64,000 bases of DNA from Achromobacter mucicolens (GCF_902859725.1 NZ_CADIJP010000005.1:124001-188000), one strand, 5' to 3'. Shown: positions 1 to 8,080, counted from the stretch's first letter. A program made the numbers and translations. The notes: generated by a model from the sequence alone, not told the origin.

Positions 1-190
1 AGGGCTATCGCCCAAAGAGCTTGAAGTGGTCCGAATGTTTGCGCAAGGCCTGTCCGTGACAGAGATCGCAAAGCGCCTTCACCGGTCGGTAGCCACCATC
101 GGCACGCAAAAGCAATCGGCCATGCGCAAGCTGAACATCGAGACCAACGCCGAACTGCTCAGGTACGCGGACGAACAAGGGTTCTCTTGA
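1..190 (+). CDS. RcsB-like LuxR-family response regulator, C-terminal part (partial at window start)
   Basis: Only the last 62 codons are in the window; the first full codon begins at base 2 and the stop is TGA at 188-190. The fragment is a complete LuxR/FixJ-type helix-turn-helix: it opens with LSPKELEVVRMFAQGLSVTE, followed by the recognition-helix segment with KRLHRSVATIGTQKQSAM and the dimer-helix RKLNIETNAELL. The phrase LSPKE...VTEIAK...QK.SAM.KL is closest, from memory, to RcsB-type regulators rather than NarL or BvgA types. It probably binds promoter DNA when its missing receiver domain is phosphorylated. It ends 29 bases before the stop of the convergent KfrA-like gene. Confidence 0.85.
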   Translation, partial: GLSPKELEVVRMFAQGLSVTEIAKRLHRSVATIGTQKQSAMRKLNIETNAELLRYADEQGFS

Positions 191-219
191 TGTAGTCGCG
201 TCAAGCGGTGCGCCATGAA

Positions 220-1263
220 TCACTCGGGCTGAGCCGGCTCAGGTGTGTGCGCCGGCTGCGTGGGGTGTGACGACGCTTGCATCGCCAGCAAACGCGTCGT
301 CAGTTCGGCGAACTGGACATCCCGCGACTTCAGCTGCGCCACCAGGCTATCCACCTGCGCGGACGCGCCCGCCAGACGTTGCGCCAAATCCGATTCCCGC
401 GCCTGGCTGGCTTGAAGCGCTTGAGCTGCCGCCACGGTCTCGGCATGCCGTTCGCGCTGGTCGGCCAGCGCCTGCGCCTGAAGGGCGGAAGCTCGCTGCT
501 CGGCCGCGCGTTGTTGCTCCTGGACGGCGGCAAGCGCGTCGCGTAGCTGGTCTGCCTGCTGTTGGGCGGCAACCAGGGATGCGTCCAGACGAGTCTGCAA
601 GCGCTTAACCGCGCCCCGCTCCGCATCCAGCTCGTTCAGCCAGCGGCGCTCGTGGGCGGCGTGGCGCGCATCCAGGGCAGCAATCGCCTGTGCGTGCCGG
701 TCGCGGTCATGCTCAGCGTCGGCCAGCAAGGCCTTGTTGGCGGCGCGGACGTCCTCCAGACGGGTTTGCGTTGCAGCCAGCGCCGCGTCCCGCTGGCGCA
801 ATTGCGCTTCGGCGGCTTGCAGACGGTTTTCGGTGGTGGCCAATTGCGCCCTGGCGACCTCCAGCGCTTCCTGCAGATGCTTTTCCCGCTCGATCAGCTG
901 CGCCTCGCGCAGTTCAAGCTGTTCGGCCTGCGCGGCAAACCGCTCCCCTTCCCTGGCCAATTCCTCCCATCGTTCCTCATACGCCCGAGCTTGTTCAGCC
1001 CTGGCCGCCGCCAGCGCGGCTTCCCAGAAATGCGTGGCGGCCTGGGCGATGGGGTCCGGTACCGCGGTGGGTGCAGCAAACGCACGCGGATCCTGGATGC
1101 GAGCGCCCAGCGCGCGAAACCAGGTTTCCAGGTGCGGACTGACGGTATTGGGTGAGCCCCGGCCGATTTTCTGTCGAACGCGCTCGATAGTGGGCCGGGC
1201 GCCTTCCAGCAACAGCGCATCCGCAGCGCTCCAGACGTCCGATTCCGTTATGCCAGTGGCCAT
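220..1263 (-). CDS. KfrA-type DNA-binding protein with long coiled coil
   Basis: 347 residues. The first ~115 residues match the KfrA N-terminal DNA-binding domain: a start with ITESDVWSAADALLLEG, then RPTIERVRQKIGRGSPNTVS, the helix-turn-helix segment. Residues ~120-330 are almost uninterrupted Ala/Gln/Glu/Arg-rich heptads (EQLELREAQLIEREKHLQEA and similar), a long alpha-helical coiled coil. KfrA of plasmid RK2 is a dimeric autorepressor with this design, and chromosomal homologues occur in beta- and gamma-proteobacteria. The start ATG lies 35 bases from a palindrome that could be its own operator (1298-1320). No partition genes adjoin it, so a plasmid-maintenance role is not implied. Confidence 0.85.
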   Translation of the reverse strand: MATGITESDVWSAADALLLEGARPTIERVRQKIGRGSPNTVSPHLETWFRALGARIQDPRAFAAPTAVPDPIAQAATHFWEAALAAARAEQARAYEERWEELAREGERFAAQAEQLELREAQLIEREKHLQEALEVARAQLATTENRLQAAEAQLRQRDAALAATQTRLEDVRAANKALLADAEHDRDRHAQAIAALDARHAAHERRWLNELDAERGAVKRLQTRLDASLVAAQQQADQLRDALAAVQEQQRAAEQRASALQAQALADQRERHAETVAAAQALQASQARESDLAQRLAGASAQVDSLVAQLKSRDVQFAELTTRLLAMQASSHPTQPAHTPEPAQPE

Positions 1264-1297
1264 GATGATTTGCGTCGCCGAGGTGGGTTGTTTTAGT

Positions 1298-1320
1298 CAC
1301 GATAATGGAACCTTATCGCG
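1298..1320. promoter_or_regulatory. Candidate KfrA autoregulatory operator (inverted repeat)
   Basis: CACGATAA, seven bases, then TTATCGCG: an inverted repeat with one mismatch, 35-57 bases upstream of the KfrA-like start codon. KfrA proteins are known autorepressors that bind repeats in their own promoter; assigning this site to KfrA is an inference from position and symmetry. Confidence 0.45.
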
Positions 1321-1393
1321 ATTTAATTTGAATATACGTTATATATCTTACAGCTTACGTATGTTTTCGTACAATCGGTTCTCCAACGCACCT

Positions 1394-1439
1394 TTACCTG
1401 AGAATCTCCTGGCAGGTAATCGTCGTGAAGTGACGTCAC
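1394..1439. repeat. Inverted repeat plus adjacent 10-base palindrome
   Basis: TTACCTG (1394-1400) and CAGGTAA (1413-1419) are perfect 7-base inverted arms separated by 12 bases. Eleven bases further is GTGACGTCAC (1430-1439). No T-tract follows, so they look more like protein-binding sites than a terminator. The cognate regulator is unknown. Confidence 0.35.
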
Positions 1440-1609
1440 GAACGCCCTGTTCTTTGGGCCCGAGCTACGCAGGGCGTGCAGCACGGGCGCAATAAGCCGC
1501 CAGGCGCCATCAGCGGCCCGCGTCTCATAAAACGGTGCTAGAAAGGTGTGGCGCCAATACGTTTGGCGATGCGGGCCGGAACTCCTTGCAGAGGGTGGCC
1601 CGGATTCCT

Positions 1610-2536
1610 TCAAGAACGGCGCGCTGACGCTGGCGCCTGAGAAAACGCGCGAAGATGATCTCGCATCAAGAGCGCGGCGGAGGAGCAATTCTTGGAAATC
1701 CCCAGGAATAGGCGTCGGCGAGCCCATTTTTCGTTCAGATGAACGATCTTCAATGCCTTCGTTTGGTACGTCCTGAGCACTGCAGCGGGCAGCACGGCGA
1801 TGCCGAGATTGGCTCGCACCATCTGGCACATCGCATCGAAGCTACGGACCTGTATTCGTACCCGCATCGCCGCGCCGCATTCTTCTGCGGCTCGGGACGT
1901 GAGTTCCAGCAACGAACTACCCCGGTTCAGTCCGACAAAATCGTACGGCAAGCATTCAGAGAACCGCACACGCGTGCGACGCCCCAGCGGATGCCCCTGC
2001 GAACAGATCGCAACCAGCTTGTCTTCCTGAAACGCTTCAACCTCCAGGTCGCCAGTCGGCGTGTTCTCGGCAAATATTCCAATGTCTGCAACACCTTCCA
2101 CTATTGCCCGCACGATGTCGCCGCTCAGTTGCTCCTCCAGCTCGACGCGAATCTCCGGGTATCGAGCCATGAACGTGGACAAGCAATCCGGCAGGAATTC
2201 CGTCAGCGCGGACATATTCGCCCACAGGTGAACGTGGCCGCGGGTCCCCTGCGAGTAATCGCGAATCTCGCTGCTGAACTGTTCGAATCCTTGGAAAAGC
2301 CGCAGCGCATGTTGCAAAGCCAGGTGACCGGCAGCGGTCAGGCTGACGCCGCGGGCGCTTCGCTTGAGCAGTCTGGTTCCGGCGCTTTCCTCGAAGTCGG
2401 CGATTCGACGACTGGCGGCCGATACGGCCAGACCGCACGCCTGCGCGCCGCGCGTGACGCTGCCAATCTGCGCCACGGCGCAAAAGAGCCGCAGCGTGAC
2501 GAAATCAATGCGCGCGGGATTGAGCAACGGTTTCAA
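1610..2536 (-). CDS. LysR-family transcriptional regulator
   Basis: A LysR-type regulator with an N-terminal winged helix-turn-helix (ARIDFVTLRLFCAVAQIGSV, then SAASRRIADFEESAGTRLLK) and a periplasmic-binding-protein-like effector domain from about residue 90. It is divergent from the CoA-transferase operon, which it probably controls. Start choice: an ATG at 2584 is in frame, but the 16 residues it adds are not LysR-like and would cover the probable operator. The TTG at 2534-2536 gives MKPLLNPARIDF, a normal LysR start, with a G-rich stretch about 8 bases upstream, and leaves a 110-base intergenic region. I chose the TTG (308 residues). Confidence 0.85.
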   Translation of the reverse strand: MKPLLNPARIDFVTLRLFCAVAQIGSVTRGAQACGLAVSAASRRIADFEESAGTRLLKRSARGVSLTAAGHLALQHALRLFQGFEQFSSEIRDYSQGTRGHVHLWANMSALTEFLPDCLSTFMARYPEIRVELEEQLSGDIVRAIVEGVADIGIFAENTPTGDLEVEAFQEDKLVAICSQGHPLGRRTRVRFSECLPYDFVGLNRGSSLLELTSRAAEECGAAMRVRIQVRSFDAMCQMVRANLGIAVLPAAVLRTYQTKALKIVHLNEKWARRRLFLGISKNCSSAALLMRDHLRAFSQAPASARRS

Positions 2537-2553
2537 TGAGGGACCCCCAGGAG

Positions 2554-2572
2554 CGTTCGCGTTTTGCGAACG
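2554..2572. promoter_or_regulatory. Candidate LysR operator (T-N11-A palindrome)
   Basis: CGTTCGC-GTTTT-GCGAACG is a perfect 7-base inverted repeat containing a T-N11-A core, the standard LysR-type binding architecture. It lies 18 bases upstream of the proposed lysR TTG start and 75 bases upstream of the proposed CoA-transferase start, so one dimer could serve both promoters. Confidence 0.6.
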
Positions 2573-2646
2573 ACAGTGTACCAACGAGCAATTCCGCGAT
2601 GACTGGGTCAGCCTTAAATTTCATGCATCGTCATCTGGGGATTACC

Positions 2647-3825
2647 GTGCAAGCACTTCAAGGCATCAAAGTCATTGAGCTCGGCCAACTCATCGCCGGA
2701 CCGTTCGCCGGAAAGACGCTGGCCGATTTCGGGGCCGACGTCATCAAGGTCGAGCCTCCCGGCATAGGGGATCCATTGCGCAAATGGCGGCTTCTGAAGG
2801 ATGGAACATCCGTGTGGTGGCAAGTCCAATCCCGCAACAAGCGCTCCATCGAAGTCGATCTGCGTACGCCGGAGGGTCAGCAGTGCGCCAAGGCGCTCTT
2901 GATGGAAGCCGACGTGCTCATCGAGAACTTCAAGCCGGGCACGTTGGAACAGTGGGGATTGGGCTGGGAAGTCCTGCACGCGCTCAATCCCAAGCTCATC
3001 ATGCTGCGCATATCGGGCTACGGCCAAACCGGGCCCTATCGTGAAAAGCCCGGCTTTGGAGTTCTTGGGGAAGCCATGGGCGGACTGCGGCACCTGACGG
3101 GCGAACCGGGTCGCGTGCCGGTCCGATGCGGGATTTCCATTGGAGACAGCTTGTCTGCGCTGCATGGCGTGATCGGCGTTCTGCTCGCGCTTTACCACCG
3201 CGACGCCCGCAAAGGACAGGGCCAGATGATCGACGTTGCGCTCTACGAGAGCGTGTTCAACATGATGGAAAGCCTGCTTCCGGAATTCGACGCTTTCGGC
3301 GCAGTGCGCGAGCGTTCCGGCAGCGCGTTGCCGGGCATTGCTCCCACCAACGCGTATCGATGCGCTGACGGCGGATATGCGCTGATTGCTGGCAACGGCG
3401 ACAGCATATTCAAGCGGCTGATGGCGGTCATCGGGCGGCCAGACCTGGGCGATGATCCGTCCTTGGCGCAGAACGACGGCAGGGTCGCAAGGGTCGATGA
3501 GATTGATCGAGCCATCGAAGCGTGGACGTCCACGCGCTCGCTCGACGATGCGCTTCGCGCTCTTGACGAGGCGCGTGTTCCAGCGGGCCGCGTGTATTCC
3601 GTCGAGGAAATTGTCTGCGACCCCCAGTATCTCGCACGGGAAATGATCGTTGACCACGTGACGGCAGCAGGCGATCAGTTGAAGGTCCCCGGGATTGTTC
3701 CCAAACTGAGCGCTACGCCGGGCAGGATCGCGCATCCGGCCCCGAGTCTCGGCCAGCATAACGCTGAGATCCTTGGCCATGCGAACTGGCCGGCGCGTGA
3801 TGAAAGGATGACGGATCATGCCTGA
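2647..3825 (+). CDS. CaiB/BaiF family III CoA-transferase
   Basis: 392 residues from a GTG start. It belongs to the formyl-CoA transferase/CaiB family, which moves CoA from a donor thioester to a free carboxylate. The N-terminal Rossmann region shows IELGQLIAGPFAGKTLADFG and VIKVEPPGIGDPLRKW. The expected catalytic aspartate is D167 in GISIGDSLSALHG, followed by the family segment RKGQGQMIDVALYESVFNMM. The GTG at 2647 gives MQALQGIKVIELG, a typical family start, with GGGG 7-10 bases upstream; ATGs further upstream add an atypical leader. Its stop overlaps the next gene by 8 bases. With a lyase next door, it probably activates a branched hydroxy-dicarboxylate such as 3-hydroxy-3-methylglutarate (inference). 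Confidence 0.88.
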   Translation: MQALQGIKVIELGQLIAGPFAGKTLADFGADVIKVEPPGIGDPLRKWRLLKDGTSVWWQVQSRNKRSIEVDLRTPEGQQCAKALLMEADVLIENFKPGTLEQWGLGWEVLHALNPKLIMLRISGYGQTGPYREKPGFGVLGEAMGGLRHLTGEPGRVPVRCGISIGDSLSALHGVIGVLLALYHRDARKGQGQMIDVALYESVFNMMESLLPEFDAFGAVRERSGSALPGIAPTNAYRCADGGYALIAGNGDSIFKRLMAVIGRPDLGDDPSLAQNDGRVARVDEIDRAIEAWTSTRSLDDALRALDEARVPAGRVYSVEEIVCDPQYLAREMIVDHVTAAGDQLKVPGIVPKLSATPGRIAHPAPSLGQHNAEILGHANWPARDERMTDHA

Positions 3826-4801
3826 TACCCAGACCCAAATCGTGAAGATCAATGAGGTCGGCACGCGTGACGGCCTGCAGAACGAGCCCGTGTTTGTGGA
3901 CACGGACGACAAGATTGATCTGATCAACCAACTGAGCAGCCTGGGCTACGCAAAGATTGAAGTCACGTCGTTCACCTCCCCGGCAGCCATTCCAGCACTG
4001 AGAGATGCGGAAGTTGTCATGCACCGCATCGAACGCAGGCCTGGCGTGGTCTACACCGCGCTTATTCCGAATATTCGTGGCGGTGAACGCGCGCTGGAAT
4101 GCAAGGTCGACGAGTTCAATCTTGTGATGTCCGCCAGCGAAACCCACAACTTGGCCAACTTGCGGATGACGCGAAACCAGTCACTCCGCCAGTTGGCAGA
4201 CGTGGTGCGGCTTGCCCGGCACGAACAGGTGCCGGTCAATATTTCGCTGTCCTGCGTCTTCGGCTGTCCGATGGAAGGAGAAGTCGCCGCAAGCGAGGTT
4301 ATCGATCTGGTGGGCAGATTCGCTGAAATGGGGGCTGAAGGGGTCACGCTATGCGACACCACCGGCATGGCGTACCCCACGCAGGTCACGCAAGTCTGCG
4401 CGCAAGTGCTTGATGCGTACCCGGACATGAACGTGACCGGGCATTTTCACAACACGCGTGGCATGGGTCTGGCGAATGTCCTGGCCGCGCTCCAGGCGGG
4501 CGTAGGCCAGTTTGACATGTCCCTGGGCGGGATTGGAGGCTGCCCTTATGCGCCGGGGGCTTCGGGAAACGTCGCGACGGAAGACGTCGTGCACATGCTC
4601 AACTGCGTGGGCCATGACACAGGCATTCAGGTCGAGGACCTGATCGCGGCTTCCCATCGCCTGCAAGCGTTGGTTGGCCACGATATGCCGGCGCAAGTCA
4701 GCCGCGCCGGCCCACGACTGACACGGCACCCTCCCCCCTCCGGTTTCGATGAAATCCGCAATCGGGCATTGAATCGCGAACAATCAATAGGACGACCGTA
4801 G
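3818..4801 (+). CDS. Hydroxymethylglutaryl-CoA lyase family protein
   Basis: 327 residues, a TIM-barrel of the DRE-TIM metallolyase superfamily. Visible marks are EVGTRDGLQNEPVFVDTDDK near the N terminus (general base and metal site), GVTLCDTTGMAYP in the middle, the metal histidines in VTGHFHNTRGMGLAN, and the flexible-loop signature GGIGGCPYAPGASGNVATED with catalytic C242. HMG-CoA lyase cleaves (S)-HMG-CoA to acetyl-CoA and acetoacetate; related enzymes cleave citramalyl-CoA and similar esters, so the exact substrate is not fixed. It is translationally coupled to the CoA-transferase (8-base overlap), which supports activation followed by cleavage. The last ~25 residues are Pro/Arg-rich and look less conserved. 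Confidence 0.87.
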   Translation: MPDTQTQIVKINEVGTRDGLQNEPVFVDTDDKIDLINQLSSLGYAKIEVTSFTSPAAIPALRDAEVVMHRIERRPGVVYTALIPNIRGGERALECKVDEFNLVMSASETHNLANLRMTRNQSLRQLADVVRLARHEQVPVNISLSCVFGCPMEGEVAASEVIDLVGRFAEMGAEGVTLCDTTGMAYPTQVTQVCAQVLDAYPDMNVTGHFHNTRGMGLANVLAALQAGVGQFDMSLGGIGGCPYAPGASGNVATEDVVHMLNCVGHDTGIQVEDLIAASHRLQALVGHDMPAQVSRAGPRLTRHPPPSGFDEIRNRALNREQSIGRP

Positions 4802-4806
4802 ACATC

Positions 4807-5208
4807 ATGATCGATCATCTGGATCACCTGGTTCTGACCACCGACCGCGAAGAAGCGTGCATCAAGTTCTATACCGGGGCGCTGGGCATGACGCTCGAGC
4901 GCTTTGTCGGCGGGATGCCGCCCGTTGAACGCAAGGCGTTCAAATTCGGCAACCAAAAGATCAACCTGCACGTCAAGGGCCGGGAATTCGAACCCAAGGC
5001 CCATACCCCTGTGCCTGGCGCGCTGGATCTTTGCTTTATCGCCGCCAGTCCGCTGGAAGACGTAATCGCTCATCTGGAAGCGCTGCAGGTGCCGATCATT
5101 GAAGGGCCCGTGCTGCGAACGGGCGCAACGTCAAAGATCCGCTCCATCTACCTGCGAGATCCCGATCTGAACCTCATCGAGATTTCGGAACTGGTGGCCG
5201 CCCCGTAG
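4807..5208 (+). CDS. VOC-family (glyoxalase/dioxygenase-fold) protein
   Basis: 133 residues, one vicinal-oxygen-chelate domain made of two beta-alpha-beta-beta-beta motifs. It starts with MIDHLDHLVLTTDREEACIK, whose His is the usual first metal ligand, and ends with the typical strand SIYLRDPDLNLIEIS, whose Glu is the usual last ligand. The middle shows KINLHVKGREFEPKAHTPVP. Such proteins include glyoxalases, dioxygenases and fosfomycin/bleomycin resistance proteins, so the reaction cannot be named. It starts five bases after the lyase stop and is clearly in the same operon. A role in handling an intermediate of that pathway is likely but unproven. Confidence 0.8.
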   Translation: MIDHLDHLVLTTDREEACIKFYTGALGMTLERFVGGMPPVERKAFKFGNQKINLHVKGREFEPKAHTPVPGALDLCFIAASPLEDVIAHLEALQVPIIEGPVLRTGATSKIRSIYLRDPDLNLIEISELVAAP

Positions 5209-5299
5209 CTCGCCCGTCGTTCGTCCGTAACCCGCCCGTACCCACGACCTGGCGTCAATGCAACGCCGGGCGGGCACCGCTTTACCCAAGGAGACAAGC

Positions 5300-6262
5300 A
5301 TGCACCTCAAACAACTCACTCTGGGCGTCGTCCTTACCGCGGCAGGCGCCGCTCACGCGGCAGATGGCTGGCCGACCCGACCCATCACGTTGATTGTGCC
5401 CAGCGCGCCGGCGGGGTCGACAGATATCGTCGCCCGCTTGATCGGGGAACAGTTCCAGAAGGTTCTTGGCCAGCCGGCGATTGTCGAAAATCGTCCCGGT
5501 GCCTCCGGAAATATCGGCACGGAAGCGGCTGCTCGCGCCAACCCGGATGGCTACACGTTGCTGGTGCAGTACTCGGGCTATCACGTGGGCAATCCCGCCC
5601 TATTCCCGCAGATACGCTGGAAGACGTCCGACTTCGCACCCATCGCCCTGGTAATGCGCGCCCCTCATGTCGTCGCCGTATCCGGCACGGTGCCGGCCAT
5701 GAACCTGCAGGAACTCATCAGTCTTGGAAAGACCAACGGAAAAGGTCTCTTCTTCGCTTCTTCCGGAAACGGTTCAATCCAGCATATCGCGGGCGAGATG
5801 TTCGGCAGGCAGGCGAAGGTGCCAGTAACTCATGTGGCCTATAAGGGAGCCGGCCCCGTGATCAGCGACCTCATCAGCAGACAAGTGGACATGTTCATCA
5901 CGACGCCGCCCTCAGTGATCGGACAGATTCAGGCAGGAAAGATAAAGGCGGTCGCGTACACCGGGCCAACGCGGCACCCTTCCATGCCGACCGTGCCGAC
6001 CTCGGCCGAGGCGGGTCTGCCAGGCTACGACGTGGAAAGCTGGTTCGCAGTGTTTGCACCCGCGAAAACGCCTCCTGAGGTCCAGGCTCGCCTGGCGGAC
6101 GCGTTGAAAACGATCGTCGACAGTCCGGCTTACAAAAAGCGGATCGAAGAGCAAGGCGCCTTCGCGACCTACATGGGCCCTGCGGATTTGGGACATTTTG
6201 TGGACCAGGAGACGCAATCCTGGGCGAAGGTCGTCCGGGAGGCCAACATTCGCGCCGAGTGA
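5300..6262 (+). CDS. Bug-family periplasmic solute-binding receptor (TctC-like)
   Basis: 320 residues. The start ATG follows AAGGAGACAAGC, a strong ribosome-binding site, and opens a Sec signal peptide (MHLKQLTLGVVLTAAGAAHA, cleavage after residue 20). The mature protein begins WPTRPITLIVPSAPAGSTD and continues with GQPAIVENRPGASGNIGTEA and ARANPDGYTLL, the hallmark strings of the Bug/TctC receptors greatly expanded in Bordetella and Achromobacter. These bind carboxylates and feed TctAB-type transporters. No tctAB genes adjoin it; the nearest pair is 8 kb downstream without its own receptor. It is probably the uptake receptor for the substrate degraded by this operon. Confidence 0.92.
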   Translation: MHLKQLTLGVVLTAAGAAHAADGWPTRPITLIVPSAPAGSTDIVARLIGEQFQKVLGQPAIVENRPGASGNIGTEAAARANPDGYTLLVQYSGYHVGNPALFPQIRWKTSDFAPIALVMRAPHVVAVSGTVPAMNLQELISLGKTNGKGLFFASSGNGSIQHIAGEMFGRQAKVPVTHVAYKGAGPVISDLISRQVDMFITTPPSVIGQIQAGKIKAVAYTGPTRHPSMPTVPTSAEAGLPGYDVESWFAVFAPAKTPPEVQARLADALKTIVDSPAYKKRIEEQGAFATYMGPADLGHFVDQETQSWAKVVREANIRAE

Positions 6263-6411
6263 AGATATATCAACTGCCCCGCGCGAGATGCTCGGCGCGA
6301 ATGCCGAACCGACGTGATTGCGCCAGCCTAGGTGTCGCGCGGCGACCTGTCGGGTCCGACCTGGCCGGGGTGTCGCAGTGTGTTGATTTGCATGAACTCA
6401 TTGGTATCAAT

Positions 6412-7371
6412 ATGAAGATTGTCATTTTGGATCGCGCGACCTTGGGCCCGACCGTCAAATTGCGGGCGCCGGACTTCGCCCACCAGCTCGTGTCCTACGA
6501 CGCGACAAACCTGGATCAGGCCCCCGCGCGTATCGCGGACGCCGATGTCGTAATTACGAACAAAGTCCGCCTGGAGGCGCAAGCCATCGCCGAGGCGAAG
6601 AAGCTGAAGCTCGTCGCGGTTGCCGCGACTGGCACCGACAACGTGGACTTGGCCGAGTGCGCCAGGCGGAACATCGTAGTCAGCAACATTCGGAACTACG
6701 CGGTCAACACCGTTCCCGAACACACTTTTGCGCTGATTTTCGCCCTTCGCCGCAGTATCGCGGCGTATGCAGCGTCGGTGTCGGCCGGCCGCTGGCAGCA
6801 AGCCGGGCAGTTCTGCTATTTTGACTACCCCATCCGAGATCTGGCGGGCTCCACGCTGGGCATCATCGGCGATGGCGTGCTGGGACGAGCCGTTGCGGAC
6901 ATCGGACGAGCCCTGGGAATGAACGTCCTGGTCTCCGCGTTCAAGGGGTCTTCGGGCATGGGCAGCCTTTACACCCCCTTTGAAGACGTGCTCGCGCAAT
7001 CCGACGTCATCACGCTTCATTGCCCGCTGAACCAGGCGACGCGCAACATGATCGGCGCGCCTGAATTTGCCAGAATGCGGCGCAAGCCTTTGATCATCAA
7101 CACCGCCCGTGGCGGGCTGGTGGATGAACAAGCGCTTGGGGACGCGCTGCGTTCCGGCGCAATCGGCGGTGCAGGATTCGATGTGTGCACCGTGGAGCCA
7201 CCGGATTCGACGCATCCTTTGATGGCCCTGACCAGCCTGCCAAATTTCTTGCTGACCCCTCACGTCGCCTGGGCTTCCGAAGAAGCGATGCAAGCCCTCG
7301 CCGATCAATTGGTCGACAACATCGAAGCGTTTGCGGCGTCCACCCCCCGCAACGTCGTCACCGCGGCCTAG
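6412..7371 (+). CDS. D-isomer-specific 2-hydroxyacid dehydrogenase (glycerate dehydrogenase/hydroxypyruvate reductase-like)
   Basis: 319 residues; the start gives MKIVILDRATLGPTVKLRAP. The NAD(P)-binding Rossmann signature GIIGDGVLGRAVADIG is at about 150-165. The catalytic triad appears as Arg in NTARGGLVDE, Glu in VCTVEPPDSTHP and His in LTPHVAWASEEAM. The N-terminal ATGTDNVDL and NIRNYAVNTVPEHTFALI segments resemble HprA-type glycerate dehydrogenases. It would interconvert a 2-oxoacid such as hydroxypyruvate and its D-hydroxyacid. It lies 149 bases after the Bug gene and 37 bases before the broken pyruvate kinase, a pairing expected of a hydroxypyruvate-glycerate-pyruvate branch. The region upstream of the ATG has no strong Shine-Dalgarno. 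Confidence 0.85.
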   Translation: MKIVILDRATLGPTVKLRAPDFAHQLVSYDATNLDQAPARIADADVVITNKVRLEAQAIAEAKKLKLVAVAATGTDNVDLAECARRNIVVSNIRNYAVNTVPEHTFALIFALRRSIAAYAASVSAGRWQQAGQFCYFDYPIRDLAGSTLGIIGDGVLGRAVADIGRALGMNVLVSAFKGSSGMGSLYTPFEDVLAQSDVITLHCPLNQATRNMIGAPEFARMRRKPLIINTARGGLVDEQALGDALRSGAIGGAGFDVCTVEPPDSTHPLMALTSLPNFLLTPHVAWASEEAMQALADQLVDNIEAFAASTPRNVVTAA

Positions 7372-7408
7372 CAAGCGCTCCAAACCCCCTGCGAACCGCA
7401 GGAAATCA

Positions 7409-8005
7409 ATGAACCCGTTACACCGCACGAAGATCGTGGCCACACTAGGCCCTGCAACCAGCAGCGATCAGGTGCTTGAGCGCCTGATCCTTACTGGGAT
7501 GGACGTGGCCCGTCTCAACTTTTCCCACGGCGGCGCCGCCGATCACCGTGAACGCGCCCGCAAGCTTCGCGCCCTCGCCGTCCGTCATGGACGTTTCGTG
7601 GCGTTGATGGGAGATCTTCAAGGTCCGAAAATCCGCATCGCTCGCTTTGAGACCAAGCGCGTCAACTTGACGGTGGGACAGTCCATCACGCTTTCCAGCG
7701 CGGACCCGAAAGACGCCCGAACCGCGTCCGTTGTCGGCATCGATTAACCAGAATTGGCGCGCGACTGCGCTGCCGGAGATGAGCTGTTGCTGGACGACGG
7801 GCGAGTGGCCGTCAAGATAACGGGCATAGAAGGCAATGCCGTGCATACCGTCGTGACCGTCGGGGGACCCTTGTCCGACAACAAGGGGATCAACCGGCGC
7901 GGTGGCGGGCTTTCTGCTCCGAGCCTGACAGACAAAGATCGCGCGGACATTCTGCTTGCCGCGGAAATCGGCGTCGACTATGTAGCAGTCTCGTTTCCCA
8001 GATGA
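7409..8005 (+). pseudogene. Broken pyruvate kinase gene (internal stop and lost 3' end)
   Basis: The first 112 codons are a normal pyruvate kinase N terminus: RTKIVATLGPATSSDQVLER, GMDVARLNFSHGG and LMGDLQGPKIRIARF. A TAA at 7745-7747 interrupts the frame where the family normally has an aromatic residue (GID-stop-PEL; TAC to TAA is the simplest change). The same frame then continues with good similarity ([51 protein letters not shown]) to VAVSFPR and ends abruptly at TGA 8003-8005. The catalytic barrel's second half and the C-terminal domain are missing. Two independent lesions make activity very unlikely. The break lies 75 bases before a tyrosine recombinase gene. Confidence 0.9.
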
Positions 8006-8080
8006 CGACTGATCTAACATGACGGGATTGTTCAACTGATCCTTCACCCAGGAGACGGCATCTGCCGTGCGCGCGGAACC

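Larger units (their letters stand above)
1264..1609. other. Gene-free interval between kfrA-like and lysR genes
   Basis: 346 bases with no convincing gene. It starts with the candidate KfrA operator, followed by an AT-rich patch (about 1315-1375). An inverted repeat TTACCTG-N12-CAGGTAA lies at 1394-1419 and a perfect 10-base palindrome GTGACGTCAC at 1430-1439. The rest (1440-1609) is ordinary GC-rich sequence. An open minus-strand frame runs through it but has no recognisable protein similarity. Confidence 0.5.

Noticed and set aside
1391-1419. CTGAGA string resembling a TPP riboswitch core
   Set aside because: The rest of the TPP aptamer is absent and neither flanking gene is a thiamine gene; the sequence is better described as an inverted repeat.
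1323-1829. 168-codon minus-strand frame overlapping the end of lysR and the gap
   Set aside because: Overlaps a genuine LysR C terminus in another frame; the part in the gap (about 95 codons) has no recognised similarity, no ribosome-binding site of its own and ends in an AT-rich patch.
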